The position numbers were made by a program, and so were the translations under genes. Shown in pieces: positions 12,952 through 24,029 of a stretch of DNA of 64,000 bases. Position 1 is the stretch's first letter, and each line of letters begins with the position of its first letter. Origin of the DNA: Mariannaea sp. PMI_226 (taxonomy: Eukaryota > Ascomycota > Sordariomycetes > Hypocreales > Nectriaceae); assembly GCA_024336345.1 (NCBI GenBank), contig JANFOG010000006.1, forward strand, positions 2,232,001-2,296,000. Direction: 5' to 3'. A model generated the notes under the pieces. It made no database searches. It saw only the letters and a program-made list of their open reading frames with translations, and was not told where the DNA came from.

Positions 12952-13527
12952 TTTTTACTTTTCTTTTCTTTTGGTTTATTTATTGTATTAAGTTAATCCT
13001 TTTTTTTTTTAGCCAAGAATGCCCCGGTTAGAGGGAAGAGGGGGCTATTGTGATGAGTGTGTTGGTTGTATCATGTCGTTCAATTTGGTCCTGTAGCCGC
13101 ACAGAAGAGATTGGGAAGAGTGAATAAGGTACGGTAGGTAGAATACAATTTGGCTGTGATGTGAGGGAGGTGAGGTGAGGTCAGTCTATGAACGGAGTAT
13201 TACGGAGTGCTCTGCACCTCGTAAGTTCACTTGCTTAGGCTGGATGTCTCATGAGCTTCCAGTCATTTGATTGGCCAGGCGTGACCCCCCGCCAACCACC
13301 AACCGCCAACCTCAGGTACCTCTACCGCCTAAGCTTTACTGCCGATGGACCGACGCCGGTTGAACGTCTTTGGAACCGCATGCAGCAGCCAAGCAGCTCC
13401 ATCTCTTCACCTCACCAACTCCTCTCTTTCACGAACCACGGCTATTTTTGAGAATTCAACAGGGTGGCCTCAACCGAAAGCTCTCCATCCTTCCTCCACA
13501 CTTTACCAATTCCATTCAATCGCCAAA
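12952..13527. promoter_or_regulatory. Shared promoter region of IMP1 and mitochondrial IF3
   Basis: The two genes diverge from this 576-bp gap. It holds T runs (12958-13012) next to IMP1 and a C-rich leader next to the IF3 gene. No specific factor site can be claimed. Confidence 0.45.
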
Positions 13528-14370
13528 ATGAACTCCATCTCATGCTCCAACACCTCCCGCCGTGCCCTCTATCGGGTCTTCGTCTCCCCACTCGAACGTC
13601 ACGAGCCTACGCTCCAGCGCAAGCTTCTCCCTCTCGCCTACAATCGCTGCTCCAGCTCCTCACCTGCTGCGCCAATCCATCTCCGTCATCAATCTCGTTC
13701 GTTCATTGCCCATAGCCCCCGATTGGCTCGCCCGGCTAGGTCTGCTCCCACACCTCAGCCGGTTGACGATGATCGCGGCTACGATAAACGCTACACCACA
13801 AAGGAGGACATTGAAAAGTCTGGCCGCGACCGCTACCCTCAGGATCATGAGATCACAGATCCCAAGATTATGGTTTTGGACAATGGAAACGTTGACGGTC
13901 CCTTGCTCACTCGTCACGTGCTCTCTCGTCTCGACAGCTCCGAGTCTCTGCGCATGGTGAACCCTTACATTCCTGCAAGACCCAAAGATGGTCGAATGGC
14001 AGAATATGCCCTTTGCAAAATTGTGAACAAAAAGGATGAGTATCTGCGCCAGCGCGAGGCTAAGGAGCGCCGGCGCGTAGCGAAGGCAACGTCGGCCAAG
14101 GTCAAGGAGCTCGAGCTTAACTGGGCAATTGGGGAAAATGATTTACAGACCAAGATGCGACAGCTTAGCGGCTTCCTTGAGAAGGGATGGCGTGTCGAGA
14201 TTATCCTAGGCAAGAAGAAGGGGGGAAGGAAAGTCGAGGATGCCGAAGCCGCGCAGGTGTTGAGCAAGGTGAAGAAGGCTATTGAAGAACTTGGAGGGAA
14301 AGAGTACCGAGACATGTCTGGCCAAGTCAATCGGTCGTTGCGTATGTACTTTGAGGGAACAGGGAAATAA
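13528..14370 (+). CDS. Mitochondrial translation initiation factor IF-3
   Basis: Intronless, 280 residues. The start at 13528 has a good context (CGCCAAAATGAA); the frame stays open upstream to 13345, but those residues do not look conserved. The first about 75 residues are basic and Ser/Arg-rich, as for a matrix-targeting sequence. The IF3 N-domain starts near NGNVDGPLLTRHVLSRLD and shows MVNPYIPARPKDGRMAEYALCK. A charged linker helix (RQREAKERRRVAKATSAKVKE) leads to the C-domain: KELELNWAIGENDLQTKMRQ and the G-W-R-V-E-I-I-L-G-K-K-K-G box. The protein binds the mitochondrial small ribosomal subunit and governs start-codon selection. The family (AIM23/MTIF3) is divergent in sequence, but the domain order is clear. 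Confidence 0.88.
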   Translation: MNSISCSNTSRRALYRVFVSPLERHEPTLQRKLLPLAYNRCSSSSPAAPIHLRHQSRSFIAHSPRLARPARSAPTPQPVDDDRGYDKRYTTKEDIEKSGRDRYPQDHEITDPKIMVLDNGNVDGPLLTRHVLSRLDSSESLRMVNPYIPARPKDGRMAEYALCKIVNKKDEYLRQREAKERRRVAKATSAKVKELELNWAIGENDLQTKMRQLSGFLEKGWRVEIILGKKKGGRKVEDAEAAQVLSKVKKAIEELGGKEYRDMSGQVNRSLRMYFEGTGK

Positions 14371-14689
14371 GTTTCTACCTTTCCTTTACACTGACAGGAG
14401 AGGCAGATAGCCAAGGTGCGAGCGATGTAGTAATCAGATAACGGTACCTTACCGCTTCTGAGCGGCAATGTATCAACAGTATCTACTCTCGGCGTCTCTG
14501 TCAAGGGGACAAGCCGTGCCATTAAATGATTTGTATGGCAAAGAAGAAGAAATTCATTTCATCAAGCAGGGCGTCATATATACCCCAGAGCCCTTATCTA
14601 TAGAAGACCGTGACCAAAAATTTTAGACACCCAAACTCCAATCCCAAATATGTATGCTCTGTCCTGTGCTGTCCACAGATCAAGCCAGT
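14371..14689. other. Convergent 3' flanks of IF3 and ALB1
   Basis: Short tail-to-tail gap with no gene signal. Confidence 0.6.
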
Positions 14690-15310
14690 TCAAAGAATTT
14701 CGTCATCGTCATCAGTAGGAATAGGTTGCGAAGTTGTCATTGCCGCCGGCACAGAAGTTTCAGCAGAGGGAGCCGGCACGCCAGGCGCCTTCTCACCTGC
14801 ACCGTCCATGTCGTCATCTGTCACCCAACCCTGGCCGTCCTTCGCATCGTCTTCATCGTCCTCATCCGCCTCATCCTTCAAGAGCGCAAAGGTTGCCTTC
14901 TTGTTGATATCTTCCCACGTCTTACTGCGCTCCTTTACAACGCGCCCTCGGCCCATGCTCTTCTCGACCTTGCTTCGGGTGCGCTCGATAACCGCCTCGG
15001 CCATCTCAAGGCCCTTCTCATGGCGGCGACGGGCCTTGGCAGACAGTTGGCTTTTACGGCCGCGCTGGCTCGACTTTTTCTGCACACCAGCAGAGGAATG
15101 GACGGCGAGGACGGATGGGCGAGCAGCGGAGACACGGGAAGGGGGTCGGAAATCTTTTAGAGATTTGTCGGTGTCGATGCTGGGGGATGTTGCGCGACGA
15201 GCGGCACGGGAGTGAACGGAGGGGCCTTGCAGACAGTTAGTAGATGCATATGAGTTGATTTGAATTCATGTCTTTGGGATTTGGAATAATATACCTCTCT
15301 TCTTTGCCAT
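14690..15310 (-). CDS. ALB1: ALB1: pre-60S ribosome biogenesis factor
   Basis: Exons are 15310-15295 (only 16 nt, MAKKR plus one base) and 15225-14690, giving 183 residues. The intron has a GTATAT donor and a textbook CTAACTG branch site 12 nt before its acceptor. The N-terminal part (RGPSVHSRAARRATSPSID) and the central basic block KKSSQRGRKSQLSAKARRR plus RSKTWEDINKK are the signature of fungal Alb1. Alb1 forms a nuclear-cytoplasmic shuttling pair with Arx1 on late 60S precursors. The C-terminus is strongly acidic (DEADEDDEDDAKD, DDDDEIL). Without the tiny first exon the gene would appear to lack a proper start. Confidence 0.88.
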
Positions 15311-15765
15311 ATTGTATTATAAATTGCAGAAACAAAGTATTAGTTGAGTGTATGTAAGTATTGGTATTTGAACTGGTCAACGGCCGAGTGGGGGTGGAGG
15401 ATTTGGAAATTCTGGTGGTGTACCCCACATCGAGCGATAAGGATAAGCTCACCGAAACACTAGACCGAGTTCACCGAGATGGGAGTGGGTTCCTGGGCAG
15501 GTGCGGTGCGTTCAGCTAAGGTGCGTGTTTGTGTCTCAGTTGGGACTTGCCGACAATCATTTCGCACGCTTCATCCATGTGAGATGGGAGCGTGACTTTT
15601 TTCGTATTTCCGTACCAATCGCGTCTTTGTTTCACTCGGTTTCAAGATAATACAGATACTTGCATGCTTACCTAGATCTCCTAATCAGCCTCTTGTGGCC
15701 GCCTTGCTTCCTTTGCCTGTTCTTCTATAACCCACCCAGGCAGAATTGACGGACTTGGACTCGCG
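15311..15765. other. Region upstream of ALB1 and the amidase pseudogene
   Basis: No gene is seen. It probably contains the ALB1 promoter and the former amidase promoter. Confidence 0.5.
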
Positions 15766-18066
15766 ATGCAACCAATCATCACCTGTGTAGTTGCAGGGCT
15801 ACAATATCTCATCCATCCGCAGAAAATTGTACTTTCCCATGTTCCTTCAGCTTTGCTCCTTGTGGCCCAGTATACGGTTCTAACCATTGGAAGGGTTCTA
15901 TACAAGAAGCAATCAACCCTGACGCCATCCTTCCTGTCACTCTCCTCACCACAGACGAGATCTTTGGAGATGTCGATACCATTCTAGAACTTTTCGATGA
16001 TTACGATGACATTTTCACTTCAGACTTTGGCTTCGCCTTGGTAGAGAAGCCAAATCGAGCCAAGAGCAACGTCAGTCAAGCAACATCACTTGAAGTAGAC
16101 ACCTTAAGGCGTCAGATCTATCATCTCGAGAGCATCGTAGGACTCGGTGATAGCTTAGCAGAACTACCGTCTGGGCCTTACTTTTTACATGGGCCTAACC
16201 TTCATCAGGCCTGGAGGCTATACAGTGACGACCTCAAGGCCTTCGCCCTTGGTGTCATCCCTGAGGATCTTAACGAAGCAGACGAGTAATTGCAAGCCTA
16301 CTGCTATCTCAAAAATACCGGCCTTGTTACTGATGCGGATGAAGATTCCAGGCTCTTACATCGCTTGCCCCTCGAGGCGACTCCAAATCGATTGCAGTCC
16401 CCTCACGTCTTTACCATCCACGGCCCTCTCCTCAGAAACCTTTATCTGGTATCCGAATCTCGCTCAGCGATCTCATCTCTCTCAAAGGCGCATTTTCTTC
16501 GTTATCCAGTCGGGCATGGTCATCTTTATATTCTTCCTCTTCAACATCCACATCTAATCTTGCTCAAGGGCTAATAGAGCTCGGGGCGATTATCGTAGGC
16601 AAATCCAAGACATCACCATTGGGTACTGGTGACGAATGGGTCGATGAACAATCTCCCTGGAGCCCGAGAGGAGATGGATACCAAACCATTCGGGGGAGCT
16701 CTGTAGGAACCGCAGCCAGCGTCGTGGGGTATGAGTGGTTGCACGGAAGCATCGGTAGTGATGGTTGGTTCACAATGGCGAGTTGCACCGCTATGGACTG
16801 GCTAACTGGAGTCTAGACAACGGGGTGTCAGCCGAGCATGGGGTCTATTCAATTACCCTTCCTCCTAGTAGCTTGTCTAATGGTGAGGTTGGAAGTGCAT
16901 CTGGGTGCGTACGCTTGGTATTCAACCTGCCTCCAGTAGTACTAATGCTTGGCATAGGCTTGAGAGGATGCGAGTGTTCAGTCGCAGTCTCCAGGATCTC
17001 CTTCATCTGACTTCCGCAACCTTGAGTTTGGATTCCTCAAGAGGCAGTTTTCCCCAGAGAATTATCTATCCATCCGACTTTGACCCATCGTTTGGTGGCG
17101 GTAATAACTCCTCGATGGCTGATGTCATCACTGCTCTTGAAAACTTTCTTGACCTTCAAGTCGATATGGTTACCCTTGAGGATATTTGGAACGAGACCGC
17201 TCCAGGTGGCGCCCGCAATTATTCAATGCAAGAATACATGAAAGATGTAAGTGAGCGGGCACCTCAATTATGCTCAAGTCAATGAGAGCTGACGAGCAAA
17301 AGGCGCCGTTTCATTCATGGTGCTATAGTTATTACCACGCCTTTGGTAATTTCAGGCGGCAGTATCAAGAAAAATTTCAGAAAAAGCCGTTTGTGGAGAC
17401 AATGCCGCAGTTCCTTTGGTATGTTGAATGCTTCCAATTATACGCGTGCTGACCAAGAATAGGGACGTTGGAGTGTCAATCTCCAGGGCTGAACATGAAG
17501 ACCACCTGAATCGTCTTATTGTTTATCGCAATTGGTTCGACAAACATGTCATGCATCTTTACACAACCCCCAATACCGAGGCGGTCATGATTTTGCCTTG
17601 TGGGATGTCTACATCCCGGTACCGGGACGAGCCCCCGGCGTACGTCTTATTGGGACTGCAATCTATCTGCACAACATTGCTGACGATAATTAGTCCACCA
17701 ACCATTTCTAAAGGGATTACCCCCGATAACATTGCTTCCATCTTGGGGGTACCGCATCTATCTGCTCCTTGTAAGTGTCGAAACTAAGGACGACATTCCG
17801 AATTTGAAGTGCTGACCGTCACCGTCCCACCAGTCACTCAAACCCCGTACGAATCTCGTATTAGTGGGAAGACAGAGTACAAACCCATCTGCGTTTCTAT
17901 TATAGGAAGCCAAGGTAGCCAAGCCACAATGATTCAGCTCGTCAAACGGGCTTTTGAAAATGCACATTGGCGGACAGAGGTTGGAACAGGTCGTTTGGCG
18001 TTCCCTCTGAAGCAGGACTCTCATAAGACAGGAGACAAAAACAATCAGCTCATATTACAGGTTTGA
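15766..18066 (+). pseudogene. Amidase-signature protein, fungal Arp1-like type, disrupted
   Basis: Pieces of one fungal amidase-like protein run in order across the locus. The N-terminal piece (GLQYLIHPQKIV) shifts frame near 15888 into AINPDAILPVTLLTTDEIF and SGPYFLHGPNLHQAWRLY. A GTAATT intron (16286-16344) leads to IAVPSRLYHPRPSPQKPLSG, then LIELGAIIVGKSKTSPLG and GSSVGTAASVVGYEWLHGSI. Around 16755-16815 the frame breaks exactly where the family has GSD-x-GGS-x-R. It then resumes as GVSAEHGVYSIT, and after introns 16905-16957, 17247-17302, 17419-17462 and 17771-17833 it continues intact to RTEVGTGRLAFPL. The lysine of the AVKD box is also replaced (LSGIRISLSDL). With the catalytic serine region and lysine lost, it is unlikely to be an active amidase. 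Two sequencing errors are the alternative explanation for the shifts, but not for the lost lysine. Confidence 0.68.
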
Positions 18067-19049
18067 GAGCACATCAGATGAACTATCAGATCTGTCCAGC
18101 GGGGGTTTTCTTCTACCAGGTCCTCTCCTGTCCTGCCCCCAACGTCACACCACAACGAGAAGCGGTCAGTCACCGCCAAGCAGCTCTGCGGTGGCCAGTT
18201 CTTGTCGTCATCACCTACGTAGGTAGGTAGTTAGCTGCCACTCAGTATGAACCTCCAACTCGTTTTTCCCCACACGTACTCCGGCTTCAGAGGCCGTGCA
18301 ACACAACCCCGCGTGGTTCCGGTGTCTTCTCCAACAAAATTTGTTTCTGTGACGCATCTCTAGCACAGAGCTGCCTTTGGGGCCCCAGACATTTCCCCCC
18401 GGCCGGTGGTTGCCCATCTACCGGTTCCGCTCCAGACCCGGAGAAGGCTCCCCGCTTTTTTGCTTTTTGTGCCCTTATTAGAACCTGAACCAGTCGGCGA
18501 CCAAAGAAAGCTGAGGTTTTTGAGTGAGAGGCGGCAATTGACCAACCGCCACAACCTTGAGTTATTCATTACTGTCGAATAGGCATCTCGTTCTTGAGAT
18601 TAACATATTGGCCTTAGCCTTGGATCTTGATAATATAGTGTCAACTCCACTAGGTACTATTGGTTCCAGGGCCTAAAACGGCGGTAAACGTCAACTTACT
18701 TGCCTGCACAGGGCCGTCAGTCCGTAGGGCGCTTATCTGGGCCGGCCTTTGTTCTATCGCCTGACCGGGGTGCGACATCCTTCTCATGGGCGGCTACAAC
18801 GGTCCGTGGGGGTCTGTTTGATCGTTGTCACAGTATCGCTCCACACGCCTTCAGCCCTTGGGCTTTGGGGCAGCCCAGGAGGGTCACAGTTGGGCAGACT
18901 ATCCCGCCCCCGTTGTTGATGCGGCTCTTGAGCTCTCATCACCTCACTCGTCCATCTCTCTGCTGACTACCAATAACCCCCGAACTTGGGACATATTTGC
19001 TTGTCGATTTACATTTTATAAACCCCCCCGAGACTGGTTTCTTTCCAAA
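18067..19049. other. Intergenic upstream of the hydroxyacid dehydrogenase
   Basis: No gene is seen. A TAGGTAGGTAGTTAG stretch lies near 18218 and the last about 150 bases are the C-rich leader of the next gene. Confidence 0.5.
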
Positions 19050-20346
19050 ATGGCGGAACCAACTAACACTCCGGTGCCTGCCTCAACCCCAAGAGCAAAC
19101 TCACCAGTCCCGCCGGTGCCTCTATTCTCTCATCCCAGCTCCCCTCTCTTCGCAGCCAAGATCGCCATGGCTTCTTCCAAGCTTCGTGTTTTACACATTG
19201 GTGATCCAATCAAATACAACCCCGAGACTTATGCCCGCTTCAGCGCGCAGTTTGATGTTGTACGGCCGCCAGCCGAAGAACGTCAGCGTCCTGAGTTCAT
19301 ACAGGCTCTCAAAGAGAAGAGATGGGGCGACTTTCATGCCATATTTCGCCCATTCTGGGGCACTGGTGGTGAGATGGGTCAATGGGACGCTGAGTTGATT
19401 GACCTGCTGCCAGAGACAGTCAGGGTGTTTGCAAGTGCTGGTGCTGGCTTTGACTGGGCAGACACCAAGCTGCTAGGACAACGAGGTGAGTACAAGATTA
19501 CCGCTTGATTTTATGTGTTATTTTCCAATGAGGGGCAACAAGACTAAGGGAGGCTTCAACTTGGACTACGGGCTCTCCATCTGGGGTATGAGTGGCTAAT
19601 AAGTTGCGTTTTGAGGTATCATTTATTGCAACTCCGGTCTCGCAGCGTCCGATGCCGTGGCCGACTTCTCTATCGCCATGATCATCTCCACGTTCCGTCA
19701 GCTTCCTTGGTGTATGAACTCGGCAACTTCTAACGACCATGCCGACTTCCAGGCCTGTCACAAGGATGTGACCGCTCAAGCTCACAACCTGCGCGGACAG
19801 AGAGTAGGTTTCATTGGCTTTGGCAACATCGGTCAGCAAATCGCCGCCAGATGCCACCACGGCTTTGGTATGGACATTCATTACTACGACGTGATTCCCA
19901 AGCCCGCTTCCATTACCGAACCCCTCAAGGCCAGTGCCCATGACTCTCTGCAGAGCCTGCTGGGCAACACTGACTGCGTCATCCTTTGCACACCCGCAGG
20001 CAACGGTGCTCTCATCAATGAGGACTCACTAAAGCTGTTCCGCCGAGGCTCACGATTTGTAAACATTGCTCGCGGCAGCCTTGTTGATGAGGATGCACTA
20101 GCCACAGCCATTCAGGACGGGCAGATTTCAACTGCCGCTCTCGACGTCCACGCAAACGAACCTAGCGTACACCCTGGCTTGCTGGACCTTGCACGCAACG
20201 GCCGTGTGATGCTGACATGTCATAATGCAGGAGGGACAGCTGAGACGCACATTGGCTTTGAGGAGCTGAGCATGCGGAACATCATGGCTGTTTTGACGGG
20301 TGGCGATGCCATTACGCCCGTAAACCTGCACCATCTCAAACGGTGA
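19050..20346 (+). CDS. D-isomer-specific 2-hydroxyacid dehydrogenase (D-mandelate dehydrogenase-like)
   Basis: Exons are 19050-19485 and 19616-20346, giving 388 residues. The start has a strong context (CCAAAATGGCG); a second good start at 19167 (GCCATGGCT) would remove a Pro/Ser-rich leader of 39 residues. The NAD(P)-binding Rossmann fold shows the G-F-G-N-I-G-Q loop after LRGQRVGFIG. Catalytic residues of the family are present: the arginine in NIARGSLVDE, the glutamate in ALDVHANEP and the histidine in CHNAGG. The enzyme should reduce a 2-keto acid to the D-2-hydroxy acid or the reverse; the substrate cannot be read from sequence. The intron is GTGAGT...GAG and in phase. Confidence 0.88.
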
Positions 20347-21222
20347 GGCGAGAACTTGCAAGGTTGAATCTGTTGGGTATTTTCCAGATATAGCATGAAG
20401 AGAAAAGGGAAGAGAAAATAACAGGGAAGAAAAAAAATTCTGAAAAATCTTTTTGAGATGAAATTCGAGATGGTGAGTATGTTTATCATATTGATGAGCT
20501 GCATTGATTGAACCTGGCTTTTCATGAATGACTTTTTGCTTTTTAAACAAGTTTGTGCTTTTTTTTTTCGTCTGACCTACTAGGGGAGGTAGTTGGCCAA
20601 AAAAAAAAAGAATATTAAAAAAGAAAAAAAGAAACAGCGAGATGCAACGATGTATTATCATCCCTACAGCTCTTGATGCTGAATTTCTCGAGGCACTGAC
20701 TTCCATTCGTCCAGTGGATGATGTTCTATCTAGTTAGTTCGTCGTGGTTCTACTTGAATTCCTCTATCCTTTGCATCATCAGTCATCACTTTGTGCCAAT
20801 GCAGGAGTATTACCCTCTGAAATTGTGTGAAATCTCAAAAAGAAGCTGAAGCAAGGTGCGTCAACTCACTTGAAAGTAGGGGTGGTGTTGCTTTAATATG
20901 CGTCCTCAATGCTGGCTGATAGCGGTATGAACATGCCAAATCGGTAGCGCAAAGAAAGGACATCTTGGAAGAATAAAGCCGAATTCAAACGCGAGAATTG
21001 ATACGTCATGTAGACCTACCCAACTACCCAGCTAGCTATTCTAAGCTTTGCCATTTGCCTGAATGATACCAAATACCTTGTACCATTTGTCCCAAAAACT
21101 CCTCCATGGGGCCAAGAGTGCCAGCGTCGTGGCCATAAGCTTCCCTCAAGACGCCACTCTGTTATTAAAGAAAGTGAAAAAATAAAAGTTGTTGTAAAAT
21201 AGAAGTGAGGCCTAGCCTCCAT
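20347..21222. other. Convergent 3' region between the dehydrogenase and RTT109
   Basis: No gene is seen. The part at 20560-20635 is rich in A and T runs. Confidence 0.55.
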
Positions 21223-22905
21223 TTAGGCCTTGGGTTTCTTCCTGACCAATCCAGCCGTGAGTACGTTGACAGCAGTCTCCTTCTTCTCGCCATTTTCCTC
21301 CTTTGGCTTCCTCTTCACCAGCCCCACGTTGAGCACGTTGACTTTACTCTCCGGCTCGTCCACTTTCTGGCTCGCTGAGTCCGTACGCTTGCGCTTGACC
21401 AGGCCAGCTAGCTCATTCACCCGCGCTCCAGCCGCGGGTCCGTTCTCGGGCTGTTCTAGAGCGGCACGAGTGCCTGTCACCTTGGCGCCCCAGTTGCCTC
21501 CCATGCCAACTTCGCTCACCCAGCGACGGGTACTACCCGTGGCTTTATTTGGGTTCGAAAAGTCCGTGTGGAGCAAGAGGTCGACGATGCGCTTGTAGGT
21601 CGTCTCACTGATTATCTTCTCGCCGCGTCCTTCGGGGGTCCAAGAGTAGTATGCCGTCGAGACGGGGCGATCAAGCAAGTAATTGCGCTGCTCCTTCTTG
21701 ATGCGAGGGTTTCGAGGGATGATTGGGCCCTTCAGCGTCTTCTTCTTGAACTTCTTCTTTTTCTTGTCCTTAATCTTGTCCTTTTCTTGCCTCGCCAGAT
21801 CACCCTTGGTTGGAAACAGTTTCCTAGGGGTTGTGTTAGGTGTAATGTCCACCGTCCGCGTCGATTTTGGAGTATCTGGAGGGGCTCCAGGTTGTGATGA
21901 AGCTGAGCTTGCTGCTGGTACGTCTTCCACCTCATCATCGAAAAGTAGCCAGATAAATCCTGTCATTCGACCACTAGAGCACTCCTGCCTGAAAGCCATC
22001 ATCTCCCAAAACGTGTCCAGTGTCTTGACACTCTTCCAGCTTCCTGTCGTCTTCATAGCCTTCGAGTTGCCAGCTTCCTCGTCGAGTTCGTCACGGAAGC
22101 GAGACTTGGGGTCATCAGGGTAGTGGGGGATCAGGCACCGTGGTGGGACCCAGTCGAACTGGCCAGAGTAGGGGGAGATGCGCTCCAACGGATGGGCAAG
22201 GTTCCATGATGAAGAACCGGCGGTCCGGGGCGTGAGAGCCTTAGTCTCATACGCCTCGAGGCCCGGTACGACGAGGTAGGCTTTGGAGCTCTTCCAGGGG
22301 ACAGCGGTGCCCTCGGGGGCAGGTCCGAGAATCGGGTCCAGCACACGGCACCACCACTTGATGAGCCCTCGATCATCCAGAACGTGTTTCCCGCTATAAT
22401 CCACGCTGCCAGGGAAGAGGTACTGGGCCTGAGCGCGGGCGAACAGGTTCACAATGAATTGCTTTCCTTTCCTCTTCCGCTTTTCAAGCAAATGTGATAT
22501 GAATAGAGTGCATATTTCTCTAATGGGACTTGACGTCCCCTTTGGAAGCTTAAGTAAGCTGAGGTATCCGGTCGAATCGGCCTTGGAGACGAAGAGCGTG
22601 GTGGCGCGTGCTGTGGTGTAGATGAAGACTTCAATCCCGAGAACTAAAACTTGTTTCTTAGGTTCGTCCACGGAGTTCTCTGAAGCCAAGGAAGGGTCGG
22701 GCACATCGATAGAGACAGCAAGGAAGTGTTTTTCGCAATATGTTCGCTCTGGGCGCTCGCTTGGTGGTGGGGAGTACAGAGGATCGGTTTTTGTAGGGGG
22801 AGTTGAGATGTGATAGATGCCGAATTGATGGCCTTCGGGCAGGACAGCGGCCAATCGATGCCGGAAGCCAGAATCGACGGCTTCGTGGTGTTGATTCGGA
22901 GTCAT
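21223..22905 (-). CDS. RTT109: RTT109: fungal histone H3 lysine-56 acetyltransferase
   Basis: Intronless, 560 residues from the ATG at 22905 (MTPNQHHEAVDSGFRH). An in-frame ATG 12 codons upstream exists, but family members start close to the chosen one. The N-terminus shows LAAVLPEGHQFGIYHISTPP and PERTYCEKHFLAVSID. The core shows LPKGTSSPIREICTLFISHL, RAQAQYLFPGS and DDRGLIKWWCRVLDPIL, all hallmarks of Rtt109, the fungus-specific relative of p300/CBP. With Asf1 or Vps75 it acetylates newly made H3, which supports nucleosome assembly and genome stability. Lys-rich stretches near residues 385-405 and the C-terminus look like nuclear localisation signals. The last 65 residues carry three copies of a V-N-x-L-x-x-G-L-V-K-R-K unit. 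The gene diverges from MRPL15. Confidence 0.94.
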   Translation of the reverse strand: MTPNQHHEAVDSGFRHRLAAVLPEGHQFGIYHISTPPTKTDPLYSPPPSERPERTYCEKHFLAVSIDVPDPSLASENSVDEPKKQVLVLGIEVFIYTTARATTLFVSKADSTGYLSLLKLPKGTSSPIREICTLFISHLLEKRKRKGKQFIVNLFARAQAQYLFPGSVDYSGKHVLDDRGLIKWWCRVLDPILGPAPEGTAVPWKSSKAYLVVPGLEAYETKALTPRTAGSSSWNLAHPLERISPYSGQFDWVPPRCLIPHYPDDPKSRFRDELDEEAGNSKAMKTTGSWKSVKTLDTFWEMMAFRQECSSGRMTGFIWLLFDDEVEDVPAASSASSQPGAPPDTPKSTRTVDITPNTTPRKLFPTKGDLARQEKDKIKDKKKKKFKKKTLKGPIIPRNPRIKKEQRNYLLDRPVSTAYYSWTPEGRGEKIISETTYKRIVDLLLHTDFSNPNKATGSTRRWVSEVGMGGNWGAKVTGTRAALEQPENGPAAGARVNELAGLVKRKRTDSASQKVDEPESKVNVLNVGLVKRKPKEENGEKKETAVNVLTAGLVRKKPKA

Positions 22906-24029
22906 CTCCGGATATTGATAGTTGCCAGAGACAAAACACACACGGAAGTAAAAGGGTGGTGAATTGGAAAAGGTGAAGCTTTGTGAGGAAGATGCTCTTT
23001 GCAGGTCGGGTCGTAGCTTATGTACCTTCGAAGTAGGTAAAGAGCTTCACAAGATGGTTCATCATGTCGCTTGGCTGCTGGGGGGCTCCACTGAGCGGCA
23101 TGGCACATGCTTTGGTGGCCCATCCCCCACTAACCCTCCATGACCCTCCACTAATGAGGCAAGATTCCAGGTATCCGGGGGCCTGCTGGGTTAGTGCTTT
23201 AGTGGAGAGCTCCAGAATCCGCCTGCAACCCCTGCAAACCGTTCACTGTGGAGATAAGCTCTACCCTATGGCTTAATTAATTCCCATCCTTTTTTTCTTC
23301 AAGTACTCTGCCGCGTAGAAGCTGGATTTCCTCTTGTAAGTTGATTGGGCGGGCTTTGTACATCTGTGTTTCCAATGCATTGCTAGCATATACTTGGTCA
23401 AACATACGAGGATTTATTGGTTATGACTCTTGTTCCTTATCCGTAAAACAAGAAAAATGAGGCGAGGGTGTGTGTTCAATTATTTCTGTAGACTCGTGAA
23501 CCACCCAACATCTTCTAAAGGAAGGTAGCTATGTGCCACTGAGAATCCCCTCCTACAGAAGCTGGGACAGGGTAATTATTAAGACGTGCTGACATGTTGA
23601 CGAATCTCAAACATAGTGTCTCATAAACCGAGGTCTTGGAGGATAACGGTTCATTGCAATCTGGCGGTGTTCCGGCTAGCTAATTAGGGTCCTTGAACGG
23701 TCATATAAGCCTCAATTGAATCAATTGAATCAGTATACCCCCCCCCCCCAAAAAAAAACCGTGTTCCCATATCTTAATTGTCTTGTCTACCACAATTTGA
23801 ACATCCTCTTCCCGGCTGTGTCTGGACTCCCCCAAAATGGATCAACCCGGAGGTGGGGCCGCACCGGCGGAAACTGGTACCAGGCCACCACGTGACCTCG
23901 AGAAAATGTTCGCGATCCAAGCTTCCCATCAGAGGAAAGATTCCCATTATCACGACCGACTGGCCCAAATTCAACACGCCCCTCCCCTCTTCTCCTCTCC
24001 TCGGATTCGTGCCAATCCATACCTTCGCC
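22906..24029. promoter_or_regulatory. Intergenic region between divergent RTT109 and MRPL15
   Basis: No gene is seen in 1.1 kb. A C10-A9 homopolymer junction lies at 23739-23758. Promoters of both flanking genes must lie here, but no defined site can be supported. Confidence 0.45.

Noticed and set aside
13345..13527. Upstream start for mitochondrial IF3
   Set aside because: The ATG at 13528 has a better context and already yields a full presequence.
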